Source of the DNA: Tropicimonas sp033101155
GTDB lineage: Bacteria > Pseudomonadota > Alphaproteobacteria > Rhodobacterales > Rhodobacteraceae
Length of the DNA stretch: 64,000 nt
NCBI RefSeq assembly: GCF_033101155.1
Contig: NZ_JAWMPX010000006.1
Location: 146,105-210,104, forward strand
Direction: 5' to 3'
Under the pieces are notes generated by a model that searched no databases, was not told the DNA's origin, and worked only from the letters and a program-made list of their open reading frames with translations. This document shows, piece after piece, positions 33,727-42,509 of the stretch (the stretch's first letter is position 1; every line of letters starts with the position of its first letter). Both the position numbers and the translations under genes were made by a program.

Positions 33727-35607
33727 TCAGCCGCGCTCATTGAAGAAATCGTATATCTTCTGTGCCAGTCCTGCAGAAATGCCGTCCACAGCCTTCAGAT
33801 CCACGAGATTTGCCCGGCTGACGGCCTTGGCCGAACCGAAATGTGCCAGCAGCGCGCGTTTTCGCGTCGCTCCGACGCCGGGAACATCGTCCAGCGGCGT
33901 GGCGCTCACGGCCTTGGCGCGCTTGGCGCGATGCGTGCCGATGGCAAATCGGTGCGCCTCGTCGCGCAGCCGCTGGGTGAAATAAAGCACCGGGTCGTTA
34001 TGCTTGAGGGCAAAGGGGCGCTCTCCGGAGCGATAGAACTCTTCCTTGCCCGCATCGCGATCCACCCCCTTGGCCACGCCGATGAAGGGCACGTCCTCGA
34101 CGCCAAGCTCGGCCATGATCTCGGCCACGGCGCTGACCTGCCCTGCCCCGCCATCGATCAGCAGCAGATCCGGCCAGGCTTCCGATTGCCGGTCCGGGTC
34201 CTCTTTCAGCAGGCGCTTGAAGCGGCGCGTCAGCACCTCCTTCATCATGCCGAAATCGTCGCCCGGTGTGAGGTCTTCGCCCTTGATGTTGAACTTGCGA
34301 TACTGGCTCTTGAGAAAGCCCTCCGGGCCAGCAACGATCATGCCGCCAACGGCATTGGTTCCCTGGATATGAGAGTTGTCATAGACCTCGATTCGCGCGG
34401 GCGGCGCAGGCAGGTCGAATGCCTCGGCCAGCCCCGCGAGCAGCTTCGCCTGGGTCGCGCTCTCGGACATCTTCCGCGCCAGCGCCTCGCGGGCATTGCG
34501 CACCGCCCCTGCCACCAATTCGGCTTTTTCGCCCCGCTGCGGTACCAGGATCTCGACCTTGCGCCCCGCTGCCTCCGAGAGCACCTCGGCCAGAAGCTCC
34601 TTGTCATCGACGTCGTGGCTCAGGATGAGCTGCCGCGGCGCCTGCTTGCCGTCATAGAACTGCACGAGGAAGCTGCGCAGGATCTCGGCCGGAGACTCCG
34701 TGCCGCCGGTGCGCGGGTAGTAGTCGTGATTGCCCCAGTTCTGGTTCGCGCGGATGAAGAAGACCTGCACACAGGCCTGCCCGCCATCGAGATGCAGCCC
34801 GACCACATCTGCTTCCGACACGCCGCGCGGATTGATCCCCTGCGCCGATTGCACCTGCGTCAGCGCCCGGATCCGGTCGCGCAGCGCGGCGGCGCGCTCG
34901 AACTCCTGTCGCTCGGAGGCAGCCATCATCTCCGCCGCCAGTTCCTCCTGCACATTGGTCGACTTGCCCTGCAGAAACCGCTCCGCATCGCCCACCAGCG
35001 CGCGATAGTCCGGCTGCGAGATATAGCCGACGCAGGGCGCAGCGCAGCGTTTGATCTGGTAAAGCAGGCAGGGGCGGGTCCGGCTCTCGAAGGTCGCATC
35101 CGTGCAATTGCGCAGCAGGAATACCTTCTGCAGCTGGTTCAGCGTCCGGTTGACCGCGCCGGCGCTGGCAAACGGACCGTAATAGGCGCCCTTTTCCTTC
35201 TTCGCCCCGCGGTGTTTCTTGATCTGCGGGAAATCATGCGTCTTGGAGACAAGGATATTCGGGAAGCTCTTGTCGTCGCGCAGCAGCACATTGTAGCGCG
35301 GTTTGAGCTGCTTGATGAGATTCTGCTCCAGCAGCAGCGCCTCGGCTTCGGTCCGCGTCGTCAGGAACATCATCGAACTGGTCTCGCGGATCATCCGCGC
35401 AATCCGTCCCGAGTGCCCCGACGGGCGCGCATAGTTCGACACCCGCGCCTTGAGGTTTCGGGCCTTGCCGACATAGAGCACGCGACTCTCCGAATCCAGC
35501 ATCCGGTAAACCCCCGGGCTGCCGTCCAGAAGCCGCAGGTAGGACTGGATGCAACGATGCCCCGTCGCTTCTTCTACCTCCGGTTTATCCACCCCACCGT
35601 CGCCCAT
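33727..35607 (-). CDS. uvrC: Excinuclease ABC subunit C
   Basis: A 626-residue UvrC. The GIY-YIG 3' nuclease domain is at the N-terminus (GVYRMLDSESRVLYVGKARN), then a UvrB-binding UVR motif (ASERQEFERAAALRDRI), the RNase H-like 5' nuclease (IEVYDNSHIQGTNAVGGMIV; LLIDGGAGQVSAV), and tandem helix-hairpin-helix repeats (VPGVGATRKRALLAHFGS). It makes both incisions in nucleotide excision repair. ATG 35607 is the first in-frame start with a plausible N-terminus. The 300-base AT-rich stretch upstream should hold its promoter. Confidence 0.96.
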   Translation of the reverse strand: MGDGGVDKPEVEEATGHRCIQSYLRLLDGSPGVYRMLDSESRVLYVGKARNLKARVSNYARPSGHSGRIARMIRETSSMMFLTTRTEAEALLLEQNLIKQLKPRYNVLLRDDKSFPNILVSKTHDFPQIKKHRGAKKEKGAYYGPFASAGAVNRTLNQLQKVFLLRNCTDATFESRTRPCLLYQIKRCAAPCVGYISQPDYRALVGDAERFLQGKSTNVQEELAAEMMAASERQEFERAAALRDRIRALTQVQSAQGINPRGVSEADVVGLHLDGGQACVQVFFIRANQNWGNHDYYPRTGGTESPAEILRSFLVQFYDGKQAPRQLILSHDVDDKELLAEVLSEAAGRKVEILVPQRGEKAELVAGAVRNAREALARKMSESATQAKLLAGLAEAFDLPAPPARIEVYDNSHIQGTNAVGGMIVAGPEGFLKSQYRKFNIKGEDLTPGDDFGMMKEVLTRRFKRLLKEDPDRQSEAWPDLLLIDGGAGQVSAVAEIMAELGVEDVPFIGVAKGVDRDAGKEEFYRSGERPFALKHNDPVLYFTQRLRDEAHRFAIGTHRAKRAKAVSATPLDDVPGVGATRKRALLAHFGSAKAVSRANLVDLKAVDGISAGLAQKIYDFFNERG

Positions 35608-35905
35608 CCTGCCCCGCTACCGATTCCCTCAACCGCTGCAATTTACCGATCCCCGACGCAACAGCAAACCTGTCCACGACTTCTGTGGATAACCCTCTGG
35701 AAAAGCCTTGGGGGAAGGGCTGAGACCCCTGTTTTTTTTAGCAATTCATCAAGTTGATGAAAAAATAGGCACGTCATTAAGCATTTGTTTTTAAGACTAA
35801 TTTTTGTTGTCGCAGTGCAAATGCTTGAAATTCTTAAAGCTTTCTTGACAGTTTCGTGAAGACATTGCCCCAAGTGCATAAGTGTCCTGCGCTACCATCA
35901 ATTGC
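35608..35905. other. AT-rich intergenic region upstream of uvrC, with a palindrome
   Basis: About 300 bases far richer in A and T than the surroundings. It contains the 17-base palindrome TTCATCAA-G-TTGATGAA at 35745-35761, flanked by a T-run and an A-run, a TTGACA hexamer reading plus at 35845, and a run of eight T after CCCCTG at 35727-35738. It presumably contains the uvrC promoter; the plus-strand signals have no gene to serve. No ORF was recognised. Confidence 0.45.
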
Positions 35906-36691
35906 CTAGCCGGGCATCGCCTGATCCGGCGTCTCCCAGGCGAGGTGCTGACCGCCGTCGACACAGATCAACTGTCCGGTCACCGCCTTGGCCTCGATCA
36001 GGTAGCCGAGGGCGGCGCAGATATCCTCCGGATCGGACCCACGTCGAAGCGGACAGGCGGCACGCTGCTGAAGGAACTCGGCCTCGCTCTGGGCCGCGGC
36101 CGCCAAAGTCGGGCCCGGGCCGATGGCGTTGACCCGGATCTTCGGTGCAAGCTCTTGCGCGGCGGTGCGGGTAAAGGTCCAGAGCCCCATCTTGGCGATC
36201 GTGTAGCTCATGTAATGCGGGGTCAGCTTGCGCACGCGCTGATCGACGATATTCACCACCAATGCGCGGGCCCGACACTCACCACGCCCGTCGCGCTCCG
36301 TTGCGGGCGCCTGTTCGGCAAAGGCAGCGGTCAGCACGACCGGCGCGCGCAGGTTGGACTCGATATGACGGTCCCAGCTGTCGCGTGTTGCGGTGGCGAT
36401 CCGGTCCTCCTCGAAGATCGAGGCATTGTTGACAAGCAACGTCAGCGGCCCGCCAAGCGCCTGTGCGGCAGCAGGCACCAGCGCCTGCATCTCCGTTTCG
36501 GATGTCAGATCCGCAGGAAGGATCACCGCCTGTCGACCCATCGCGGCAATCTCGGCCGCAACAGCTTCTGCCTCCGACATTGCTGCATGGCAATGCAAGG
36601 CAACATCAAACCCTCGCTCGGCGAGGGACAGCGCCATGGCGCGCCCCAACCGGCGCGCCGCCCCCGTCACAAGGGCCCGTTTCTCCGTCAT
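35906..36691 (-). CDS. Short-chain dehydrogenase/reductase, pteridine reductase-like
   Basis: A 261-residue SDR enzyme. Cofactor motif TGAARRLGRA at residues 9-18; the arginine-rich turn favours NADPH. LVNNAS and the catalytic Y-x3-K in YTIAK are present, with V/N upstream replacing the usual serine (VVNIVDQRV), as in pteridine and dihydromonapterin reductases (FolM/PTR1 type). The C-terminal TGQLICVDGGQHLAW is standard. The substrate is unproven. The antiporter gene starts a new unit 16 bases downstream in coordinate terms and reads the same way. Confidence 0.8.
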   Translation of the reverse strand: MTEKRALVTGAARRLGRAMALSLAERGFDVALHCHAAMSEAEAVAAEIAAMGRQAVILPADLTSETEMQALVPAAAQALGGPLTLLVNNASIFEEDRIATATRDSWDRHIESNLRAPVVLTAAFAEQAPATERDGRGECRARALVVNIVDQRVRKLTPHYMSYTIAKMGLWTFTRTAAQELAPKIRVNAIGPGPTLAAAAQSEAEFLQQRAACPLRRGSDPEDICAALGYLIEAKAVTGQLICVDGGQHLAWETPDQAMPG

Positions 36692-36707
36692 CTCAGAGTC
36701 TATCCCC

Positions 36708-37706
36708 TCAGTGTATCAGGAACTGAGCGATATAGAGCACATAAGCACCGGTAAAGACAAAGCCGACGGTCCGGTTCATGTCGAACTTGAAGAAGACATA
36801 GGGCAGCAGGATCGCGGAGGAGAAGAACATCACCCAGATATCGAATCTCAGCGTTCCCGGATCGACCGGGATGTCGCCGACAAAGCTCGCGATGCCGATG
36901 ATCGCCAGCATGTTGAACAGGTTGGAGCCGATGACATTGCCGATGGCAATCTCGGTCTGGCCACGGATCGCCGCCATCACGGTGGTCGCCAGTTCCGGCA
37001 GCGAGGTGCCGAGCGCGACCAGGGTCAGGCCGATCACCGTTTCCGGGACATTCAGATCATGGGCGATGTTGACCGCCCCATCGACCAGCAGATCCGCACC
37101 GAGCGGCAGACCGATCAGGCCGAGGCCAAGATAGACCCAGATCTTCCAGGTCGGAGCGCTGTCATCGGCCCCCTCGACCTCTTCCTCTTCTTCGGAAAGC
37201 GAGGAACAGCCTCCCGCAAGCGCGGCCGCGTTCGCCGCAAGCGCTGTCTCCCGCCGATGCATCCGCGCCGTTCGAAGCGCATCTCCCAGCATCAGGGCGA
37301 GGCCGAAGAGCAGCACCGAGCCATCGATCCAGTTGAAGAGGTTGGTATAGGCGAGGCCGATAAAGACCACCGTCGCGCCCATCATCATCAAATAGGTTCG
37401 TTTGGTGTCACATCCGGAGGTATGCAGGCCGGTCAGCATCGCCGGGACGCCGAGCACCAGAAGGACATTGGCAATGTTGGAGCCGACCACGTTGCCGAGC
37501 GCGATCCCCGCGGACCCGTTCAGGATCGCCTTGATCGAGACCAGCAGCTCTGGCGCCGAGGTTCCGAAAGCAACGATGGTCAACGACACCAGCAGCGCCG
37601 GCACACCGGCCCGCAGCGCAAGGTTGACCGCGCCTTTGACCAGCGCGTCCCCCGCAAGCAGCAGGATCACGAGTCCAAGGCCCAGAAGGCCCAGATCCGT
37701 CAGCAT
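36708..37706 (-). CDS. Calcium/sodium antiporter (CaCA family, YrbG-like)
   Basis: A 332-residue membrane protein built of two inverted halves, each with an alpha-repeat: GTSAPELLVSIKAILNG...GNVVGSNIANVLLVLG and GTSLPELATTVMAAIRG...GNVIGSNLFNMLAIIG. The glutamates in APELL and LPELA bind the cation. Ten or so helices, with an acidic cytoplasmic loop (SLSEEEEEVEGADD) between the halves. Such proteins exchange Ca2+ or Na+ for H+ or Na+. Four bases separate it from the small Zn-ribbon gene upstream, so the two are co-transcribed. Confidence 0.9.
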   Translation of the reverse strand: MLTDLGLLGLGLVILLLAGDALVKGAVNLALRAGVPALLVSLTIVAFGTSAPELLVSIKAILNGSAGIALGNVVGSNIANVLLVLGVPAMLTGLHTSGCDTKRTYLMMMGATVVFIGLAYTNLFNWIDGSVLLFGLALMLGDALRTARMHRRETALAANAAALAGGCSSLSEEEEEVEGADDSAPTWKIWVYLGLGLIGLPLGADLLVDGAVNIAHDLNVPETVIGLTLVALGTSLPELATTVMAAIRGQTEIAIGNVIGSNLFNMLAIIGIASFVGDIPVDPGTLRFDIWVMFFSSAILLPYVFFKFDMNRTVGFVFTGAYVLYIAQFLIH

Positions 37707-37710
37707 ATCG

Positions 37711-37908
37711 TCATCCCTTTCCGCCCTTGCCGCAGGAACAAGGGCCGTCGCCGATTATGTAACTGCCGCAGGCCTTGCACTTGCGAGGCTTGCGCGGACG
37801 TTCACCGGCTTTGCGCGCGCCTTTTGCTCCGCCAGGCCAGCGCAGCCGGCCAAACATCGCAAGCACGGCGATTCCGATCAGGAAGAATGTGACGATCTTT
37901 ACCAGCAC
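37711..37908 (-). CDS. Small membrane-anchored zinc-ribbon-like protein
   Basis: A 65-residue protein with one N-terminal helix (VKIVTFFLIGIAVLAMFG), a basic stretch, and a C-terminal CKACGSYIIGDGPCSCGKGG whose four cysteines could bind one zinc. It ends in Gly/Lys. No assigned function; I have the impression that such proteins are common in Rhodobacteraceae. It starts exactly where the S49 peptidase gene ends (37908/37909) and is four bases from the antiporter gene, so it sits inside a three-gene unit. Confidence 0.72.
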   Translation of the reverse strand: MLVKIVTFFLIGIAVLAMFGRLRWPGGAKGARKAGERPRKPRKCKACGSYIIGDGPCSCGKGGKG

Positions 37909-38703
37909 TCAGAGCCCATAACGCGCCCAAAGGCTGCGCTCTTCCAGTTCCGACGCCGCCTCAGCGGCAATTGACAGTCCGAACCGGCGCAGCAATCCGC
38001 GACGCGGCCCATGGCTAACAAATTTTACCAAATTTCCATAACGCGCTTTCATCGTGGGGACAAGATGGCCCACATCGTCAGCCAGCCCAACCTTCAAAGA
38101 TTGTCGGCCGATCCAGACATCGCCGGTGAACAGGTCCTGCTCCTCCGGCAGGCGCTTGCCGCGCCGCGCCTTCACGTGGTCGATGAAATTGGCGTGGATC
38201 TGGTCCTGAAGCGCGCGTAGCCGCACCACGTCCTCTTCCTTTTCGGGACGGAACGGGTCGAGAAAGCTCTTGGATTGCCCGGCTGTGTGGACACGCCGCT
38301 CGACGCCAAGCTTGCCCAGGGCCTCGTGCAAGCCGAACCCGGCGGAGATCACGCCGATCGATCCGACAATCGAGTTCTCGTCGACAATGATGTCATCGGC
38401 CGCACAGGCAAGCCAATAGCCACCGGACGCTGCCGCATCTTCGACAAATGCCGTTACGGGAAGCTCTTTCTCATCCGCAAGCAGCCGTATGCGCGCCGCA
38501 ATCAGGGAGGATTGCGCCGGCGAACCGCCAGGCGAATTGATCACCAGCGCCACGGCGACCGGCTTGCCCTTCTTGAAGGCACGCTCGATGGCCTCGGCCA
38601 TGCCGGCATCGTTGAGGCCCCGTTGACCGGCTGCAATCATGCCGTTGAGGCGGATGACCGAGATCACGGGGGGCTTTTTCAGGAAAGGCAGGAAACGTCT
38701 CAT
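37909..38703 (-). CDS. S49 family serine peptidase (SppA/SohB-like)
   Basis: A 264-residue peptidase of the signal peptide peptidase A family. NSPGGSPAQS and FVEDAAASGGYWLACAAD are the substrate-binding and catalytic-serine regions; SIVGSIGVISAGFGL follows. A short form with no clear transmembrane anchor, half the size of E. coli SppA. Family members degrade cleaved signal peptides or membrane protein fragments. ATG 38703 (MRRFLPFLKKPP) begins the conserved part; ATG 38739 would add twelve residues. Confidence 0.87.
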   Translation of the reverse strand: MRRFLPFLKKPPVISVIRLNGMIAAGQRGLNDAGMAEAIERAFKKGKPVAVALVINSPGGSPAQSSLIAARIRLLADEKELPVTAFVEDAAASGGYWLACAADDIIVDENSIVGSIGVISAGFGLHEALGKLGVERRVHTAGQSKSFLDPFRPEKEEDVVRLRALQDQIHANFIDHVKARRGKRLPEEQDLFTGDVWIGRQSLKVGLADDVGHLVPTMKARYGNLVKFVSHGPRRGLLRRFGLSIAAEAASELEERSLWARYGL

Positions 38704-38811
38704 CCGCCCCCATGTAGGGCGCTGCCCTGCACGGAACAAGGTGGAAGCCGAGATCGCCGCGCGCTGTTGCCGGCATGCCCTTGCAGCATTCCGGCGCGGC
38801 GATGCCTGCGT

Positions 38812-40083
38812 TCAGGCGGCTGGCAGGACCAGTATGGCGCGGAAGTCGTTCACATTTGTAAGCGTCGGGCCGGGAACCACCTGCGCGTCGAGCTTCTCGA
38901 AAAAGCTATGTGCGTCATTCTGCTCCAGGGCGAGATCGGCATCGGCACCAAGCTCGGACGCCCGGGCCAACGTGTCCGGGGCAATCACCGCGCCCGCCAC
39001 CTCGGCCGCGCCGTCGACACCATCCGTGTCGCAGGCAATGGCGTAAATGCCCTCGGCGCCATCCAGCGCCCTGGCCAGCGCAAGCGCGTATTCGGCATTC
39101 GGCCCTCCGACGCCAGCGCCCCGCCGCGTCACCGTCAGCTCGCCGCCCGAGAGCAGCAGGACCGGCCTGCCTCCACGCGCGGCCAGCGCGGCGGCGGCGT
39201 GTTCGGCGGCCACCTCGCGGGCCTCGCCCTCGATATCGTCCCCGAGCAGGCGCACTTCGCAGCCGGCCGCGACCGCTTCCTTGACGGCGGCGGAAAGAGA
39301 TTGCGAGGGGGCGGCGATGACACGGTTCTCGACCGCCGAGAGGCTCGCGTCACCCGGCGCAACGACGCCGGACTCGTCGGCGAGAACGGCGGAGACGGAG
39401 GCCGGGACCTCGATATTCCATGTTTTCAGGATCGCGCGAACATCTTCCGCCGTGCTCGCGTCGCCCACGGTCGGGCCGGAACCGATAAAGGCCATGTCGT
39501 CTCCCGGTACATCCGAGATCATCAGCGAGAGCATTTTTGCCGGATACGCGGCGGCGGCAAGCTGGCCGCCTTTGACGCGGGAGAGATGTTTGCGGACCGT
39601 GTTCATCTTGTCGATCGGCGCGCCGGAGGCCAGCAGCGCGGCATTGACCGCCTGCTTTTCGGCCAGGGTGATGTCGCCTGCAGGCTGGACCAGCAGCGCG
39701 GAGGCGCCACCGGAGATCAGCGAAAGGACGAAGTCGCCCTCTTCGAGCCCCTTGAGGCGGTGCAGCATGCGCGAGGTGGCCACGAGACCGGCCTCGTCGG
39801 GCACCGGGTGGGCGGCCTGCACGATCTCGATGCCCTCGCAGGGGCGATCATAGCCGTAGCGCGTGATGACAAGCCCCTCGCAGGGGCCCCAGACACTCTC
39901 GACCGCCTCGGCCATGCGCGCCGACGCCTTGCCAGCGCCGATCACGACAACCCGCCCGGCGGGTTTCTCGGGCAGGGCCTGCGGGATGATGGCCATTGGG
40001 TCTGCGACCTGGACGGCAATGTCGAAGAGGCGGCGGAGGAAGCTGTCGGGATCCTGAATAGGCATGTGGCTCACCGTGGACAT
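38812..40083 (-). CDS. Glycerate 2-kinase (GckA/TtuD, MOFRL family)
   Basis: A 423-residue protein of the glycerate kinase type 2 family, often labelled hydroxypyruvate reductase TtuD. It has VVVIGAGKASARMAEAV, LISGGASALLVQP, NTVRKHLSRVKGGQLA and the C-terminal MOFRL region LLLSGGELTVTRRGAGVGGP. Enzymes of this kind phosphorylate D-glycerate to 2-phosphoglycerate, feeding lower glycolysis. It is the last gene of the lacI operon, which gives it a purpose: using glycerate freed by the GH63-like hydrolase. The start at ATG 40083 is uncertain; ATG 40065 (MPIQDPDSF) has GGTGAG just before it. Confidence 0.85.
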   Translation of the reverse strand: MSTVSHMPIQDPDSFLRRLFDIAVQVADPMAIIPQALPEKPAGRVVVIGAGKASARMAEAVESVWGPCEGLVITRYGYDRPCEGIEIVQAAHPVPDEAGLVATSRMLHRLKGLEEGDFVLSLISGGASALLVQPAGDITLAEKQAVNAALLASGAPIDKMNTVRKHLSRVKGGQLAAAAYPAKMLSLMISDVPGDDMAFIGSGPTVGDASTAEDVRAILKTWNIEVPASVSAVLADESGVVAPGDASLSAVENRVIAAPSQSLSAAVKEAVAAGCEVRLLGDDIEGEAREVAAEHAAAALAARGGRPVLLLSGGELTVTRRGAGVGGPNAEYALALARALDGAEGIYAIACDTDGVDGAAEVAGAVIAPDTLARASELGADADLALEQNDAHSFFEKLDAQVVPGPTLTNVNDFRAILVLPAA

Positions 40084-40151
40084 GTGGTGGGGCAGCGCAT
40101 CATGGGATGTCGGCCGGAGCCGGCGGGCCGGGAAGCGTCGCCCGTGAGGGG

Positions 40152-40179
40152 AGAGGGGGGCGCAGATCGCGCCCCCTCT
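40152..40179 (-). terminator. Intercistronic hairpin between ABC ATPase and glycerate kinase genes
   Basis: An 11- to 12-bp stem (AGAGGGGGGCGC / GCGCCCCCTCT, one bulged G) with loop AGATC. No T-run follows on the minus strand, so it is more likely an mRNA-processing or partial terminator element than a full stop. Confidence 0.5.
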
Positions 40180-40189
40180 GGTATACCAT

Positions 40190-41242
40190 CTACGCGGTGA
40201 CTGCGAGGCCATCCTGGTCGAAGAAGAGTTGCCAGCGGTCATCGAAGATGATGCCGACCTTGTCGCCCGTCTTGTGCGGATCCTCGGAAGAACCGCGCAC
40301 CGTGATCTGCCCCAGCGGGCCGCCATCGATGATGACATAGGTGTCCGCGCCGAGATACTCGACGAGATCGACCGTGCCGTCACAGGCGCCCTCGCCCGGC
40401 TCTCCGAGCGAGATATGCTCCGGGCGCGCGCCGACGGAGACAGCGGCATGTCCGTAGCCATACTCGCCGCCGCGACCGCCTTCGAGGTGGAAGCGCCCGT
40501 CGGAGGTGGTGCAGGGAAGGATGTTCATCTTCGGCGAGCCGATGAACTGTGCCACGAAGAGATTGGCCGGTTTCTCATAGAGCTCCTTCGGCGTGCCGAT
40601 CTGGGCGATGGTGCCGAATTCCAGCACCACGATCCTGTCGGCAAGCGTCATGGCCTCGATCTGGTCATGGGTAACGTAGATCATCGTGGTGTTGAGGTTC
40701 TGGCTCAGCTTGGCGATTTCGTAGCGCATCTCGACGCGAAGGGCGGCATCGAGATTGGAGAGCGGCTCATCGAAGAGGAAGGCCGTGGGGTCGCGGACGA
40801 TGGAGCGGCCAATGGCCACCCGCTGGCGCTGACCGCCCGAGAGGTCCTTGGGGCGCCGCTCCAGATAGGTCTCCAGCTTCAGGATGCGGGCGGCCTCTGC
40901 CACTTTGGCGTCGATCTCGGATTTCGGCGCGCCGGCGGTCTTGAGCGAGAAGCCCATATTCTCGGCGACCGACATATGCGGGTAGAGCGCATAGGACTGG
41001 AAGACCATAGACAGACCGCGCCGTGCCGGCGGGTGATCCGTGACGTCTTTGCCGTCGATCTCGAGGCTGCCGCGGGAGATCTCTTCCAGCCCGCCAATCA
41101 TGCGCAGCAGCGTGGACTTGCCGCAGCCCGAGGGGCCGACGAAGATGACGAATTCGCCATCGTTGATCTCGAGATCGACGCCCTTGATGACTTGAACATC
41201 GCCGTACCATTTCTCGACAGCATTCAGTGTGATGGAACCCAT
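40190..41242 (-). CDS. Sugar ABC transporter ATP-binding protein (MalK/UgpC type)
   Basis: A 350-residue ATPase. Walker A GPSGCGKST, signature LSGGQRQRVAIGRS, Walker B FLFDEPLSNLD; the C-terminal TOBE/MalK regulatory domain spans about residues 240-350. It powers uptake through the two permeases encoded upstream. Start ATG 41242 is one base from the end of the hydrolase gene, so translation is coupled. The substrate is suggested by its neighbours, a GH63-like hydrolase and glycerate kinase. Confidence 0.92.
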   Translation of the reverse strand: MGSITLNAVEKWYGDVQVIKGVDLEINDGEFVIFVGPSGCGKSTLLRMIGGLEEISRGSLEIDGKDVTDHPPARRGLSMVFQSYALYPHMSVAENMGFSLKTAGAPKSEIDAKVAEAARILKLETYLERRPKDLSGGQRQRVAIGRSIVRDPTAFLFDEPLSNLDAALRVEMRYEIAKLSQNLNTTMIYVTHDQIEAMTLADRIVVLEFGTIAQIGTPKELYEKPANLFVAQFIGSPKMNILPCTTSDGRFHLEGGRGGEYGYGHAAVSVGARPEHISLGEPGEGACDGTVDLVEYLGADTYVIIDGGPLGQITVRGSSEDPHKTGDKVGIIFDDRWQLFFDQDGLAVTA

Positions 41243-41243
41243 G

Positions 41244-42503
41244 TCAGAAGCCTCCCTTGGCTTGCGGGCTGGCATAGGTAAGCCAGCTCGCCGCGGTCCA
41301 GGTGAAATGTTGGCCGCCGGCGGGGGTTCCGTCGACGGGGCTGTGATATTCGGCGAAGCCGTGATCGGCGATCACGGCACGCGTGCCGAGGCGCACCTTC
41401 TCGGCGAGATCGGCATGCCCCATCTCGGCAAGACCGGCCCCGATCTGGGAATTGGCCATGCACCAGAGCGGACCGCGCCAGTATCGGATATGGTCGAAAT
41501 CCTCGCGCTCCGGATCATAGGACGGCACCGGGTATTTCACCGCCGCCAGCACGCGCTCGAGATGCGGGACCATCCTCGGATCGTCGATCCCGGCATACCA
41601 GCAATAGAAGGAGGCGCTGGAGAGCGTTCCCGTGAATTCGCCCGTGCGCATGTTGATGCTGTCATAATAGCCGCCATCCGGGTTCCAGAACTTCTCGGCA
41701 TCGCGGACCATCGCGTTGATCCAGCCCTGGATCTCGTCCACCTCCGGCTTGCCGAATTGCTCCGCGATCCACTTGAGATCCCGGTGGGCGCGCAGGAGCA
41801 TGAAATGCATCCCCGGATCGGCCACGCGCAGCGGCGACTTCTCGTTGATCGTCTCGATGTCCCAGCCGCAGTCGCGGGAGAAAAAGAGAAGGGCGAGATA
41901 AACGTCGTATTGCTGCTTGGTGGGACGCATGTCGTTGTCGACATGGCCGGTATCCCGCCGCGTGTACTCGCCGACCATGGAGGTGTCGACGCCGGACATG
42001 CCGCTGTCCCAGTCCGGCGCATTGTCCCGACCGGATTCCCAGGGGTGGGTGACGCAGCACAATCCGTCCGTCATCCGTGCCGACATGAACCAGCGGTGCC
42101 AGTTCAACAGCCCCTGATACAGCCCTTCGAGCCGGGCGCGGCCAGCCTCCGTGTCGCTTTCATAGACGGCGCGGGCCATGGTGGCGGCAATCGGCGGCTG
42201 GGAGATGCCGGAGGTCGGTGGGGTGTGGTCCACGCCCCACACGTCGGGGCCGGGGAAGTATTCCGGCACCTGACGGTGGAAGATGATGTGGGGGACCATG
42301 CCATCGTCCCATTGGGAGGCGAAGAGCGTCTCAAGCTCGACCCAGGCGCGATCATTGTCGAAGGTCGAGAACCCCCAGGCCGCGAAGGCGCTGTCCCAGT
42401 TCCACTGGTAGGGGTAGAGGCCCGAGGTGGGGACGGTGTAGCCGCCCCTGTCATTGTCCCGGAGGATCTTCCGGGCCTCTTCGTCGAGGTTTTCGTAGGT
42501 CAT
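41244..42503 (-). CDS. GH63-like glycoside hydrolase, probable glucosyl-/mannosylglycerate hydrolase
   Basis: A 419-residue cytoplasmic (alpha/alpha)6-barrel hydrolase: no signal peptide, WNWDSAF near the N-terminus, HPWESGRDNAPDWDSG in the middle, YWRGPLWCMANSQIGAGL and a C-terminal EYHSPVDGTPAGGQHFTWTA. These match the MGH1-type branch of GH63, which includes bacterial mannosylglycerate and glucosylglycerate hydrolases, both splitting the osmolyte into hexose and glycerate. Size fits those enzymes (about 420-450). Placed in an ABC uptake operon with glycerate 2-kinase, this function is attractive, though a trehalase- or debranching-like role cannot be excluded. Confidence 0.65.
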   Translation of the reverse strand: MTYENLDEEARKILRDNDRGGYTVPTSGLYPYQWNWDSAFAAWGFSTFDNDRAWVELETLFASQWDDGMVPHIIFHRQVPEYFPGPDVWGVDHTPPTSGISQPPIAATMARAVYESDTEAGRARLEGLYQGLLNWHRWFMSARMTDGLCCVTHPWESGRDNAPDWDSGMSGVDTSMVGEYTRRDTGHVDNDMRPTKQQYDVYLALLFFSRDCGWDIETINEKSPLRVADPGMHFMLLRAHRDLKWIAEQFGKPEVDEIQGWINAMVRDAEKFWNPDGGYYDSINMRTGEFTGTLSSASFYCWYAGIDDPRMVPHLERVLAAVKYPVPSYDPEREDFDHIRYWRGPLWCMANSQIGAGLAEMGHADLAEKVRLGTRAVIADHGFAEYHSPVDGTPAGGQHFTWTAASWLTYASPQAKGGF

Positions 42504-42509
42504 CTATCG

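Noticed and set aside
35684..35692. TGTGGATAA, a perfect DnaA box, beside an AT-rich stretch
   Set aside because: A single exact nonamer is expected by chance roughly every 130 kb on either strand; no cluster of boxes or replication genes, so no case for an origin.
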